Shown: positions 25,801 through 32,220 of the stretch, piece after piece | Layout: each line of letters starts with the position of its first letter | Position numbering within the stretch: position 1 is the first letter of the stretch | Assembly (NCBI GenBank): GCA_900317955.1 | Contig: ONIP01000002.1 | Location: 52,526 to 116,525, forward strand | Reading direction: 5' to 3' | DNA from: an uncultured Bacteroidales bacterium | Lineage (GTDB): Bacteria; Bacteroidota; Bacteroidia; Bacteroidales; P3 | DNA length: 64,000 nt | The notes under the pieces: model-generated | Seen by the model: the letters and a program-made list of their open reading frames with translations, nothing else | What the model was told of the DNA's origin: nothing | Database searches by the model: none | Made by a program: the position numbers and the translations under genes

Positions 25801-25938
25801 GGCATCCGTAAAACGCTGATTAGAAATCATCTTCCCGATGCGTGAAAACACATCCGGGTCACCCATATCGCCCCCTTGGGCAAACAAAGGCTGCAATGCC
25901 AGCACAGCCACTAAGAGAAAGGAAAGAAATGCTTTCAT
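19864..25938 (-). CDS. Large alpha-2-macroglobulin-like protein
   Basis: 2,024 residues from the ATG at 25938, which starts a signal peptide (MKAFLSFLLVAVLALQPLFA); an ATG 45 bases upstream was rejected. Order: helical N-terminal region of about 350 residues, carboxypeptidase-regulatory-like segment (VQGYVVDYVTGEPVARQKVLL), MG2 domain (VDRPVYRPSDTVQFMLVKGY), further macroglobulin strands, the A2M core (FEPTLRADKDGTVSYSFTAPD; QPNMPRFLREGDTATL), then an alpha/alpha-toroid-like helical domain. The CxEQ thioester is missing; the equivalent region reads FMKECSNPSNIYLFNSYYVN, so it cannot trap proteases covalently. No lipobox is seen. A triple 9-residue tandem repeat (GQAGSQYSL type) and two low-complexity stretches interrupt the otherwise conserved body. 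Coding strand is G-rich, unlike the neighbours. Confidence 0.85.
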   Translation of the reverse strand: MKAFLSFLLVAVLALQPLFAQGGDMGDPDVFSRIGKMISNQRFTDAYRVADSLRDAALKRAKAGRSDGTLSRVLLTSTWYMERAAINYQEDVADSSFARFRAIMPYLSSVDRCLCHLFLGNIDSALVDSVALREVPNQQIAGFCTPPEDVRFNTTPTMYDLVMRLAMNNVPLKRRIELQSQLTAWYRNRPSKDNINLLLYNELRLLDYLTDQPNKSSAYRKRMTQECLNRYRWTGNEQLALFYEQLARYCVADTDYLGAVAYCDSAIARWPKSEGGVGCANCRRGILTPVIELTVDEVSPAGRDLLARVRTRNAEHLFYRVIKYPEWFAKNYESNANKRNKLLKETVVSSWSQEFELPRDYKFYQHYAYIPQLAPGHYMLMASPTKDFTTKGFIVRNFTVSAGAFVLMSQADDSVQGYVVDYVTGEPVARQKVLLQRTKDYYDMKWTTAATVATDAQGFFSVNKAKDKDRYRYEYRLLTRYKGLDVVADVDGWSGEKDTGHAVVQMFVDRPVYRPSDTVQFMLVKGYVSRGTGKSPSGQAGSQYSLGQAGSQYSLGQAGSQYPSGMCSKGDSLKVELRDVNYKVVDTLVGVTDEFGSLSGRFVVPAHALPGAFTIQTFYADRTGGLDALCIKTIRVEAYKQPKFTVTLKAADRKDAEGHSIAPALGDSLVVEGLAASYTQVPVGGAKVVYSVTRSMMWPWWRRHYYDGAMREAATLVSDSLVTDGEGSFRIAFVAEPDSNIELSFKPCFVYDVRVDVTDINGETHSKSLTLNAGYENSFISITLPEQLSELGSVEYRYCDINGTPLMGYVNLFVERLRQPGSLWLAHQQMMSGVRHTISREEFNKRFPLTAYSREEENMWNWPVEKQVFDTRVKCEGLTLNRVPLPVLEPGVYRLRMALDGEGKESTADTLVVVYTPKGCRRVNTMELLWSDISAQEARVGDTVTVRLGSRHKNVHVACEFMCGDRVVERRRLTVDNGIETLSIPVTEALLGGFDVSLCAVKEGRSEKENYRVEVPFEHKKLNVEILTFRDKLTPGEKERWTIKIENPKLKNDNFPVAAANAQFALLLGMYDAALDNYGFGGNTFAFFPWSNNRSVSAYGMVFNYPWQYRSWHDLLVPTGKYLRYEGKTARGWDFTALNHRGWKWRRMSGSQLESIVASVGGVGYTDGSSTARGESGMVAMNGAVRKRAGVKNAAVGEPEVTTDLEVVEDVMVMEEAAVMYAVEPSAKTRSVTEEKPYMRTNLSTLAFFEPTLRADKDGTVSYSFTAPDLLTQWNVEGFAWTQELATGSLERQLVTRKELMIQPNMPRFLREGDTATLMAKVMNLTDSDMTVKVDFSFEIENSKESDCLNVSMSECLSENAHTIKQSSNQALITVPARGTVPVQFRVTVPVGGTVATYKYIATASHHSDGEQGPLPLLTNRQAVTQSVSMYMNGKGTKQYTMTFPISKTAQPVSFTVEYTANPIWLAIQSLPFMKECSNPSNIYLFNSYYVNTVGKTIAEQFPQLKHCADQAMLGATVEDSPLMRNEDIKQTLLDETPWLRSGNSEVEQLKNIARFYDEESLQRQGTEIFDKLQKEQRGNGGWSWMPGGKYSSIYVTQHILKGFGMMSRQMSRGITSMESRALAYVDKEAYREYQEWMRYLEKHPNSQCKPIMLDYLYTRSYYAGRSFAGGAKKAFDYFYGNAKQRYSDYTSLYDQALLALVFLRNGDGKLAREMVERIRQKALYSDEMGMYWRDNKAGWFYYQRPVETQALLIETFREVTPQDTHSVGQMQQWLLKQKQTTRWSSDIATLRAIQALIPVGGKEKWTAVKGSDEIVVKGKTVADTLRVDYADGSAGYQRHSYRKDSLSALCGGRNVSATVVREDKGISWGALYYQYTEQMDKVPASETGITLRRTLYKVEANGSLTELKGDKGVVVGDRLRVRMNVQCDRNLEYVELKEFRAACLEPVSTASGWVWSAGLSYYVAINNSHNAVYIDRLEKGKYIIDADYYVTNPGSFTLAPSVLQCLYAPEFRATSPGQRIIVK
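21826..21925. repeat. Word-repeat tract inside the macroglobulin-like gene (first)
   Basis: Iterations of gcttgattg/tttgattg followed by their inverted form (aagcattcactc, acattcaagcaatcac) and an attttcaattt word. The same words fill intergenic spacers at 26235-26370 and 60655-60720. Here they encode a Ser/Asn/Glu-rich stretch in frame between two conserved macroglobulin blocks. Confidence 0.6.
22765..22815. repeat. Word-repeat tract inside the macroglobulin-like gene (second)
   Basis: Iterated attttcaattt words, encoding KIENPKLKNDNF in frame. They resemble the spacer at 58499-58535 and the end of the tract at 21826-21925. Shorter and less clear than the first tract. Confidence 0.4.
24245..24333. 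repeat. 27-bp tandem repeat, three copies, in frame
   Basis: Units at 24245-24271, 24272-24298 and 24299-24325 plus a partial fourth. The second and third are identical; the first differs at two bases. Each encodes nine residues (GQAGSQYSL), so copy-number change keeps the frame of the macroglobulin-like protein. Confidence 0.9.
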
Positions 25939-25983
25939 GGTGAAAAAAAGTTCAAACAAATTCAATAACGCAAAAAAAGTCAA

Positions 25984-26166
25984 AATATTGCTTGAATGTG
26001 TGAATGTGTTAACGTGTTAATTCGTTAGTCCTTGGCGCATCAAAAAGATTCACGAATTCACGAATTGACGAATTAACGAATTCTAATGTGTTAGTCCGTG
26101 AATCCCGATTAACCGACTAACCGATTAACCGACTAACCGATTAAGCGATTAAGCGACAAACCGAAC
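25984..26166. repeat. Dispersed word-repeat element, spacer upstream of the macroglobulin-like gene
   Basis: The 428-base gap 25939-26366 contains no gene. This part is built of iterated 8-9 base words (gaatgtgtt, gttaattcg, their complements acgaattaac, then ccgattaa/ccgactaa). The arms gttaattcgt and acgaattaac can pair around a core ttagtccttggcgc that recurs at 62785-62800. A terminator (26183-26221) and a second tract (26235-26370) fill the remainder. Confidence 0.7.
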
Positions 26167-26182
26167 AAAAGACGCGACAAAG

Positions 26183-26221
26183 AAAAAACAGGAAGGACGG
26201 CCACGAAGACCGCCCAACCTG
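26183..26221 (-). terminator. Terminator of the C10 protease operon
   Basis: On the minus strand an imperfect 12-bp GC-rich stem (CAGGTTGGGCGG against CCGTCCTTCCTG) with a short loop is followed by TTTTTTC. It is 146 bases after the last gene of the operon. Confidence 0.6.
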
Positions 26222-26234
26222 CTCAATACGCTTT

Positions 26235-26370
26235 TGTAGAATGTGTTAACGTGTGAATTATTGCTTGAATGCTTGAGTGTTATAATGCTTGAGTGGCTGG
26301 CGCAGTCAAATTACTCAATCAATCAGGCAATCAGACAATCAAGCAATCATAATTCCGATTAACCGACTAA
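26235..26370. repeat. Word-repeat tract (gcttgaatg / caatcaagc type)
   Basis: Iterations of gcttgaatg and gcttgagtg followed by inverted words (caatcaggcaatcagacaat) and ccgattaaccgactaatta. The last bases overlap the stop codon of the lipoprotein gene. Same family as the tract within the macroglobulin-like gene. Confidence 0.65.
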
Positions 26371-27146
26371 TTAGAAGGAGTGCCGGGATACTGGAACGAG
26401 CCGTCCATCATCACAGAGAAAGGAACCTGGCGGGGCTGGCCAGCCTCGGCTCCGGCGATGTCGAGCATCGTGCCGCTGGCCGAAAGAGAAACGGTCTGGG
26501 CGGTAAGGTCGATGGCTGTGACATTAACGTCGAAGGTGCTTCCGGCAGAAGCCACTGTCAAAAAAGGAGGAAAACTTCCCTGTGGAGTCTCGACAAAATC
26601 GCTTTCGCTGGCATAGAAGAAACACTGGATACCATCGCCGATACTCTGTCTCCCAGTACGAGGAAGAATATAAGTGACAAAAACGGGTCCCGACTCCCCG
26701 GCATAAACAGCAAGGTTGAAGAGGTTGTCGCTTTGACCCATGCTCACAAGGGCAATGCCGTTATAAGGTGTGCCGTCCACAACAAAAGAAGCAGTGAAAT
26801 CACCAGGGTTATCACCGCCGCCGCCAGTGGTGTCGGTGCCAGAGCCAATGGTCTTGAAATAGGCAGTGTAGGTCACATTGCCATTGACAGTGATGTTGCG
26901 AGGGTTATCGGTGTTGCCGTCATTCCAACGTTCGAACTGATAGCCAATTTCCGGGGTACCCCAGATACGGACGGTTGCACCTGCGTCGAACTGTCCACCG
27001 CCGTAAGCCTTGCCCATCTGTTCGTTGGCAGAGGTTACTGTTACGGTGTACTTGCCGGTTGTGACGTTCTCTCTTTTGCAGGAGACAAATACCATTCCTG
27101 CCAGCAGGGTAACGCATAGCAGTCTGAATAAAAAGTTCTTTTTCAT
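26367..27146 (-). CDS. Lipoprotein with an InlB-type B-repeat-like domain
   Basis: 259 residues. A lipoprotein signal ends at the lipobox VFVSC (Cys23). Residues 35-95 resemble a single InlB B-repeat/List-Bact domain: YTVTVTSANEQMGKAYGGG, FDAGATVRIWGTPEIGYQFERWNDG, NITVNGNVTYTAYF. A Gly/Thr/Asp linker follows, then a beta-rich domain of about 140 residues (TASFVVDGTPYNGIALVSMGQ, SGTMLDIAGAEAG) of unknown function. It is the last gene of the six-gene minus-strand operon with the C10 proteases, 37 bases after the preceding lipoprotein gene, and probably sits on the cell surface. The stop codon abuts an intergenic word-repeat tract, so the extreme C-terminus may be variable. Confidence 0.75.
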   Translation of the reverse strand: MKKNFLFRLLCVTLLAGMVFVSCKRENVTTGKYTVTVTSANEQMGKAYGGGQFDAGATVRIWGTPEIGYQFERWNDGNTDNPRNITVNGNVTYTAYFKTIGSGTDTTGGGGDNPGDFTASFVVDGTPYNGIALVSMGQSDNLFNLAVYAGESGPVFVTYILPRTGRQSIGDGIQCFFYASESDFVETPQGSFPPFLTVASAGSTFDVNVTAIDLTAQTVSLSASGTMLDIAGAEAGQPRQVPFSVMMDGSFQYPGTPSN

Positions 27147-27183
27147 TTGTGTAATAATTTAGAGTTAGTATTGAATTAAATAA

Positions 27184-27672
27184 TTATTTTCTGATTTGAT
27201 GAAAGGTGGTAAGGCCGCCGACAACCTGCGGGTTCTCTTGGGAGAAGCCGGTGGTGATGCGAAGGTCGATGGTGAAGGTGCGGTTGACGGGGTCAATCTC
27301 GAAGGGGTCACGCTGCACTTCACCACCCTCTTCATTGATGATCTCGCCCTTATGCCCATCAAAGGTATAGGTGCAGGCCAACTCCTGCGGCTGCTGGGCT
27401 TGACCGCCCGAGACTATCTCGAGGAGAAGACTGACATTGGTTTCGTCGACAAAGTCAATCGTCCATGTCAAGACACAGGGAAGGGTGCCCGCCTGAGGGT
27501 GCTCAACGGTGCCACTGTAGCTCCCTTGCCAGGATGTGTGCACGATGTCCATAGTTGTAGGAATTTCGGGCGAGCCGGTACCCGAGGGATTATTGGCTGC
27601 AGGTTCTTTCTCGCAGGAGGAGAAAGAGATGACGACAAATGCCATCATTGTCAGTAAAAGGAGTTTTTTCAT
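27184..27672 (-). CDS. Small lipoprotein, paralogue of 31718-32206, candidate C10 protease inhibitor
   Basis: 162 residues with lipobox SFSSC (Cys20). The mature domain is a compact beta-rich fold: TSWQGSYSGTVEH, TLPCVLTWTIDFVDETNVSLLLEIVS, CTYTFDGHKGEI, DPVNRTFTIDLRI, GGLTTFHQIRK. The lipoprotein at 31718-32206 has the same length and the same blocks in order. The two flank the pair of C10 protease genes in the operon. In Bacteroides fragilis and streptococci C10 proteases are paired with small inhibitors, so an inhibitor or immunity role is a reasonable inference, but sequence alone does not show it. A lipocalin-like barrel is another reading of the strand pattern. Confidence 0.72.
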   Translation of the reverse strand: MKKLLLLTMMAFVVISFSSCEKEPAANNPSGTGSPEIPTTMDIVHTSWQGSYSGTVEHPQAGTLPCVLTWTIDFVDETNVSLLLEIVSGGQAQQPQELACTYTFDGHKGEIINEEGGEVQRDPFEIDPVNRTFTIDLRITTGFSQENPQVVGGLTTFHQIRK

Positions 27673-27751
27673 TTGTTTGTTTTTTTGTTTATCCGTTGAT
27701 TTGATTATATGTTGATAAGTTAATCCGTTGATAGGTCGTTATCCGTTTAAA

Positions 27752-29722
27752 CTATTTCTTGATTATTCTAGGATATGACACACCGCTTTCGGTGACAACA
27801 CGAAGGATATAAATACCTGCGGGCTGGGAGGAAAGATCTATGTCACTTCTTGATGTCGACGCGACACGGCGGCCATAGGTGTCGTATAGCTCGGCACGCA
27901 GTAGTGTGGTGGCTTCGATGTGAAGCACATCGTGGACGGGATTAGGCCACACCCGACAGATTGAGTGCTCTGCGGACTGATCCTCTATGCCGAGACGGGC
28001 GCACGGCCATTCGATATAATGGGTGCCTCCATTCATGAAAGCATAATCCACCGACACCAGTTCCTCTCCGTGACGGTTGAGGACACGGTAGTTGATGTAA
28101 CGGTCGGTGCCACCCCCATGATGGAAGACCACATTGACATCGTGTGGAGCCACCCCTACCTCAACAGTGGCTCTGCTGCCCGACGCGAGTGCTGCGGTGC
28201 CGTAAACGTACCCCGAAAGACTCTCAAAACTGAGGTAGGCACCACCTTCCCAGCCACCGTTGCGGGTGCTTTCCATCACGACGGTGAGGGGGCAGTAGTC
28301 GTCGGGAGAGTAGTAAGTCTGCACCACTGTGACGAAAATGCTTTGACCATCTTGTGTAAAGGTGATGGTTGCTTTACGCTCACTGCCTGTTGTGTTTTCT
28401 TCGGTTGCAACGACTATCGCCCCAACGTGTTCCACCCCGTTACGATCCACAGTAACCCATGGCTGATCGGTGCTAACGCTCCACGGCAATGCAGAGGTGT
28501 CAATGCTGCAGAAGAGCAGCTGTTGGTTGCCGCCATCGCGGGTGAAGGTAAGCATTGTGTCGCTGACATGGAGGCCATAGTCCGGTACAGCACCGAGCAG
28601 AGCTTGGTTGCTTTGATTGAAATGGTAGATGGAGCCAATTTCACCTGTTGGGCTGACATTAGGGCAAATGTCGTCGACGGTGTAGTAGCCGTCGCCGTTG
28701 CCACTCCAACCGAAGTTAAAATGGAAGAAGACTTGACCTGCGCGGTACTCATAGCCATCGCACACAAAGCCGTGTCCACCCTCGGGAGCCACACCACAAT
28801 ATACAATGGGGTGTTGCAGACGCAACTCGGCAACAAGACTGTCAGCCCAACGTTGGTCGGTATATCCGTCGGTTTTGAAGATAGGACGCATGCTGTGGTT
28901 GTAGTAGAAGTGGTCTTTGAGAGAGTTGTCGATACTTGGTACGCCAGGACGCCCAACCACACCAGCAGCGGCACTTCCACCCGGGGCATATCCCATGTGG
29001 AGGCTGACACCCACATGGTACATCAGTGTAGAAACAGCCAATTGCTGTTCGTAGGGGCTGGCTGGCGACACCTGGTCGGGCATATTGCCCCAGTCGTAAA
29101 GAGTGTGGGAGAAATCGGCTGATTGGGCACCATAGGGCTGACAGTTGTAGGACTCGTTACCATGACCAAAGGCAGGGTAACGCCAGTAGCGCATCATTTG
29201 TGCCTGTGCTGTGGCCGCACAACCTGTAGGGGTGTGCTGCGGGGTAAGCAGGGCATATCCTCCATCTTGGTGCCAATGGGTCTCTAACAAGGGGCCGACG
29301 CGGTCGTCGTTGTCGCCATCTTTAGGCAGAAAGCCACTATTCAGTTGTTCCCACTGAAAGGCATCGGATGCAGTGGCGGAGACCTGTTGGTTTTTGCCTT
29401 CGGCAATCAAACCACAATAGGCTTCCATCCTTTGGGACAGCTGGACGGGCAATGCCCTCAGCGAAAGGCTGCCATGGAGCGAGTAGGCTATCACGGGGCG
29501 TGCACAATCATCGGCCGACACCATGACGAAACCACCTTGGTCGCCCACAAACAGGTAGATTTCGCTGTATTGCCACGGAGTAGGACGCAGCTGTCCCTGG
29601 CCATGAAGCACCGACTGCCAGAATTGGTTTGCCACGCGGGTGGCGGCAGATTGTGACACCGGTTTGGCCACGGCGAAGCCTGTAAACAAACATATGGTTA
29701 TGAGCAAAAGCGTTTTTTTCAT
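27752..29722 (-). CDS. C10 (streptopain-like) cysteine protease with BACON and T9SS sorting domains
   Basis: 656 residues. Signal peptide, then a Spi-type propeptide (about 20-130, including GGFVMVSADDCARPVIAYS), the C10 catalytic domain (145-370) with catalytic Cys168 in TPTGCAATAQAQMMRYW, His317 in EGGHGFVCDGY and the conserved Trp339 in NFGWSGNGDGYY, then a BACON domain (SVSTDQPWVTVDRNG; TITFTQDGQ), a beta domain and a type-A T9SS sorting tail (VWPNPVHDVLHI, YDTYGRRV, AGIYILRV, IIKK). It should be exported as a zymogen and anchored or released at the cell surface, degrading host or dietary proteins. The start codon is 4 bases after the stop of the paralogous protease, so both come from one mRNA. 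Confidence 0.92.
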   Translation of the reverse strand: MKKTLLLITICLFTGFAVAKPVSQSAATRVANQFWQSVLHGQGQLRPTPWQYSEIYLFVGDQGGFVMVSADDCARPVIAYSLHGSLSLRALPVQLSQRMEAYCGLIAEGKNQQVSATASDAFQWEQLNSGFLPKDGDNDDRVGPLLETHWHQDGGYALLTPQHTPTGCAATAQAQMMRYWRYPAFGHGNESYNCQPYGAQSADFSHTLYDWGNMPDQVSPASPYEQQLAVSTLMYHVGVSLHMGYAPGGSAAAGVVGRPGVPSIDNSLKDHFYYNHSMRPIFKTDGYTDQRWADSLVAELRLQHPIVYCGVAPEGGHGFVCDGYEYRAGQVFFHFNFGWSGNGDGYYTVDDICPNVSPTGEIGSIYHFNQSNQALLGAVPDYGLHVSDTMLTFTRDGGNQQLLFCSIDTSALPWSVSTDQPWVTVDRNGVEHVGAIVVATEENTTGSERKATITFTQDGQSIFVTVVQTYYSPDDYCPLTVVMESTRNGGWEGGAYLSFESLSGYVYGTAALASGSRATVEVGVAPHDVNVVFHHGGGTDRYINYRVLNRHGEELVSVDYAFMNGGTHYIEWPCARLGIEDQSAEHSICRVWPNPVHDVLHIEATTLLRAELYDTYGRRVASTSRSDIDLSSQPAGIYILRVVTESGVSYPRIIKK

Positions 29723-29726
29723 GGGG

Positions 29727-31700
29727 TTAGTTCTTTACGACTTTCTTTACTATAGCAGTGTTGTCAGTTATTATACGAATGTAGTAGATTCCTGTGCCAA
29801 GAGGGGCAAGGTCAGCAGAAAGTCCCGCGGTGCGTATAAGCACCCGCCCAGTGGCATCGATTACCTCCAAGCGCACAGTCTGCCCGTTGTTGCCACCGGT
29901 GACAGTAAGCCGTCCCGTTGTGGGGTTGGGAGAAATGTTCCATTCTTGCTTTGCGTTCTGAGGATTGTCTATTCCAAGACGGCTGCAGGGCCAAGGTATC
30001 AACACATCGTCTCCGTCGAAGTAGGCATTGTTGACCTCGACAACAACTTCGCCGTGGCGGTTCTTCACTTTGTAGTTGATATAGCGATCCAGAGCACCAC
30101 CGGGATGCCAACGCACCATGACATCGCGGGGAGCAACGCTGACGGTTGCCGTGCTGGTGCGGGCGTTGGAGGTATGTTGAGCTATGCCGTAGACTGTGCC
30201 GCTAAGTGACTCGAAGCTCAGGTGCGCATCACCTGCCCACGGTTCATTGTGGGTGTTTTCCATTTCTACCGTTAAAGAGCAGTAGTCGGTGGCGGGGTCG
30301 TAAGCTTCCTGTACCACATGAAGCGTTGCAGTGAGGCTGCCCTGGGTGAAGACCACGTTGCCGGTGCGTTCTGCTCCGGTGTTGTTTTCGTTTACGCTGA
30401 TGGTGACTTGTCCGAGATGGCTGAAGGCGGTGTTGCTGACTTGTATCCAATTGTCAGACCCGGTGCCGGAGCCGTCGGTTGGTACGGTAGCAGTCCAAGG
30501 GGCATCGACAGTGTCGCTGGTACAAAGCCATACCTGCTGCTGCGCGGCACTGCGAGTGAAACTCATGGTCTCGGCATTAAGGCAGAGACTGTATTCGGGA
30601 TGTAGACCCAAGATGGCTTCGTTAGCTTGATTGAACGAATATGCGCCATAGGTGATGGCACCGACTTGGTAGTATCCGTCACCCTCACCAGCCTCACCGA
30701 GGTTGAAGTGGAGGTAGCGTTGCGCATTGAAGCCGTCGCATACGAAGCAATGCCCTCCAGCAGGACCAATGCCTCCATAAAGGATAGGCCGATGCAGACG
30801 GAGTTCGGCTATGAGAGTGTCGGTCCATGAATCATTGCTCATCTGTCCTTTGGCACGGTAGCGAATGTCGTGTCGATTGTAACGGAAGTATTCGGGCATG
30901 GCGACTTCGCATTTGTTGAGACTCGTACCGCTGTAGACGGTGGAATAATTCATATTGACGCTTACGCCACAGTGATACATAAGCGTGGCAACGGCTGTTT
31001 TTTCAGCGGCAGAAGAGTTTCCCGTCAAGCGGTTGGGCATGTTGGCCCAGTCGTAACGGGTGTTGCCAAAGTCGGCACTTTGAATGCCATAGCCAGAGTC
31101 ATCGGTGTAGGAGTGGCTACCGCGCCCAAAGGCGGGATAGTTCCAATATTTCATTACCTGCGCCATGGCGGTGGCCACGCAACCTGTCATAGTGGAGCTT
31201 GGACAAAGCTGGTTGTACGGTGATTTTTGAAACCACTGAGTGGTCAGCAGGGGACCTACTTCCTCTTCCTCTGTTTGCTTGAGGGACTTTCCACTTTCCA
31301 ACAGAAGCCATTCCTCATTAGGGGGTAAGCCCTTGACCTTGCGGACATGGTCAATTTCCTGCTGATAGACGCTCACAATATTTTGCACCGCCACGGCTTC
31401 AAGATTGATTCTGCCTGTCAAGGAATAGGCTAGCACTGGACGGGCACAGTCGTCGGCGGCAACCATCACCCAGCCTCCCTGAGGTAGGGTGAATAGATAA
31501 ACAGCATCGAATTGCCATGTCTGTTGCTCCAATTGATCTGTTGTTGAGGTTTTTCCCGTGCATGCGCCGGCATTCATTGTCTGTGCCAGAAAGGTCTGCG
31601 CAACAGAGGCAGCCCTCTCCACACTGATGGGTGCAGCATAGACTGATGGCTGGCAACAGACAAGAACAAGCGCGGCAAAGATTGTCAGTAATCTAATCAT
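29727..31700 (-). CDS. C10 (streptopain-like) cysteine protease, paralogue lacking the active-site Trp
   Basis: 657 residues with the same architecture as the next gene: signal peptide, Spi-type propeptide, C10 domain, BACON-like domain (ENNTGAERTGNVVFTQG), beta domain and T9SS tail (ISPNPTTGRLTV, GIYYIRI, VKKVVKN). Catalytic Cys174 (TMTGCVATAMAQVMKYW) and His317 (AGGHCFVCDGF) are present. The position of the normally conserved Trp is Glu336 in HFNLGEAGEGDGYY, so activity or specificity may differ. The pair arose by duplication but has diverged strongly, which argues for separate substrates. It starts 18 bases after the upstream lipoprotein gene. Confidence 0.9.
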   Translation of the reverse strand: MIRLLTIFAALVLVCCQPSVYAAPISVERAASVAQTFLAQTMNAGACTGKTSTTDQLEQQTWQFDAVYLFTLPQGGWVMVAADDCARPVLAYSLTGRINLEAVAVQNIVSVYQQEIDHVRKVKGLPPNEEWLLLESGKSLKQTEEEEVGPLLTTQWFQKSPYNQLCPSSTMTGCVATAMAQVMKYWNYPAFGRGSHSYTDDSGYGIQSADFGNTRYDWANMPNRLTGNSSAAEKTAVATLMYHCGVSVNMNYSTVYSGTSLNKCEVAMPEYFRYNRHDIRYRAKGQMSNDSWTDTLIAELRLHRPILYGGIGPAGGHCFVCDGFNAQRYLHFNLGEAGEGDGYYQVGAITYGAYSFNQANEAILGLHPEYSLCLNAETMSFTRSAAQQQVWLCTSDTVDAPWTATVPTDGSGTGSDNWIQVSNTAFSHLGQVTISVNENNTGAERTGNVVFTQGSLTATLHVVQEAYDPATDYCSLTVEMENTHNEPWAGDAHLSFESLSGTVYGIAQHTSNARTSTATVSVAPRDVMVRWHPGGALDRYINYKVKNRHGEVVVEVNNAYFDGDDVLIPWPCSRLGIDNPQNAKQEWNISPNPTTGRLTVTGGNNGQTVRLEVIDATGRVLIRTAGLSADLAPLGTGIYYIRIITDNTAIVKKVVKN

Positions 31701-31717
31701 CTTATGGTATTGGGGGA

Positions 31718-32206
31718 TTATCTCGTCTGGTGAAGGGTTGTGGGACCGCCATAGGTGAACATCTGACCACCCTCTTCATGTTGGGTCTGGAACTGTAGGG
31801 TCACATTCATAGTCCGGTTGTAGGGGTCGCATGTGAAGGGCCAGTTGCCATCCGCGTCGGTAATGACACCTGCATTGTGTCCGTCGTAGGTATAAGTCAT
31901 TTCCCAAGAATACTGGTCGGCATCGAAAGCACGGCTTTCTATCCAGAACATTACTTCGCCTTTGCCGTCGCGGAGGAAGTCGACCGTCCAATGGATGGTG
32001 CATGGCACGGTACCATACTGAGTCTGGGTCGTGGTGGCAAAGGTGCCTTCCCATTCTGTTCCTACAAGGGTTTCGTAAACAAGTTCTGTCGGATTAGTGC
32101 TGTCATTAGGTTGATTGTTGTTGGCAGGGTCCTTTTCGCAAGCCACAAAGCCGATAGTCGCTACGGCAATCATGACTGCCATGAAAAATCGAATAATGTT
32201 CTTCAT
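31718..32206 (-). CDS. Small lipoprotein, paralogue of 27184-27672, candidate C10 protease inhibitor
   Basis: 162 residues with lipobox GFVAC (Cys23). It shares blocks with the lipoprotein at 27184-27672: EWEGTFATTT, GTVPCTIHWTVDFL, MTYTYDGHNAGVI, CDPYNRTMNVTLQF, GGPTTLHQTR. It lies 14 bases after the Omp28-like gene and 17 before the first protease gene, so each protease has one such lipoprotein next to it. The identical length and matching C-terminal TTxHQxR motif support a common function. Inhibition or sequestration of C10 proteases is the contextual guess; no experiment-based link is visible from sequence. Confidence 0.72.
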   Translation of the reverse strand: MKNIIRFFMAVMIAVATIGFVACEKDPANNNQPNDSTNPTELVYETLVGTEWEGTFATTTQTQYGTVPCTIHWTVDFLRDGKGEVMFWIESRAFDADQYSWEMTYTYDGHNAGVITDADGNWPFTCDPYNRTMNVTLQFQTQHEEGGQMFTYGGPTTLHQTR

Positions 32207-32220
32207 TGTAGTAGATTTTA

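Noticed and set aside
25984..26166. CRISPR array
   Set aside because: The repeats are 8-9 base words without constant repeat length or unique spacers, and no cas gene is near.
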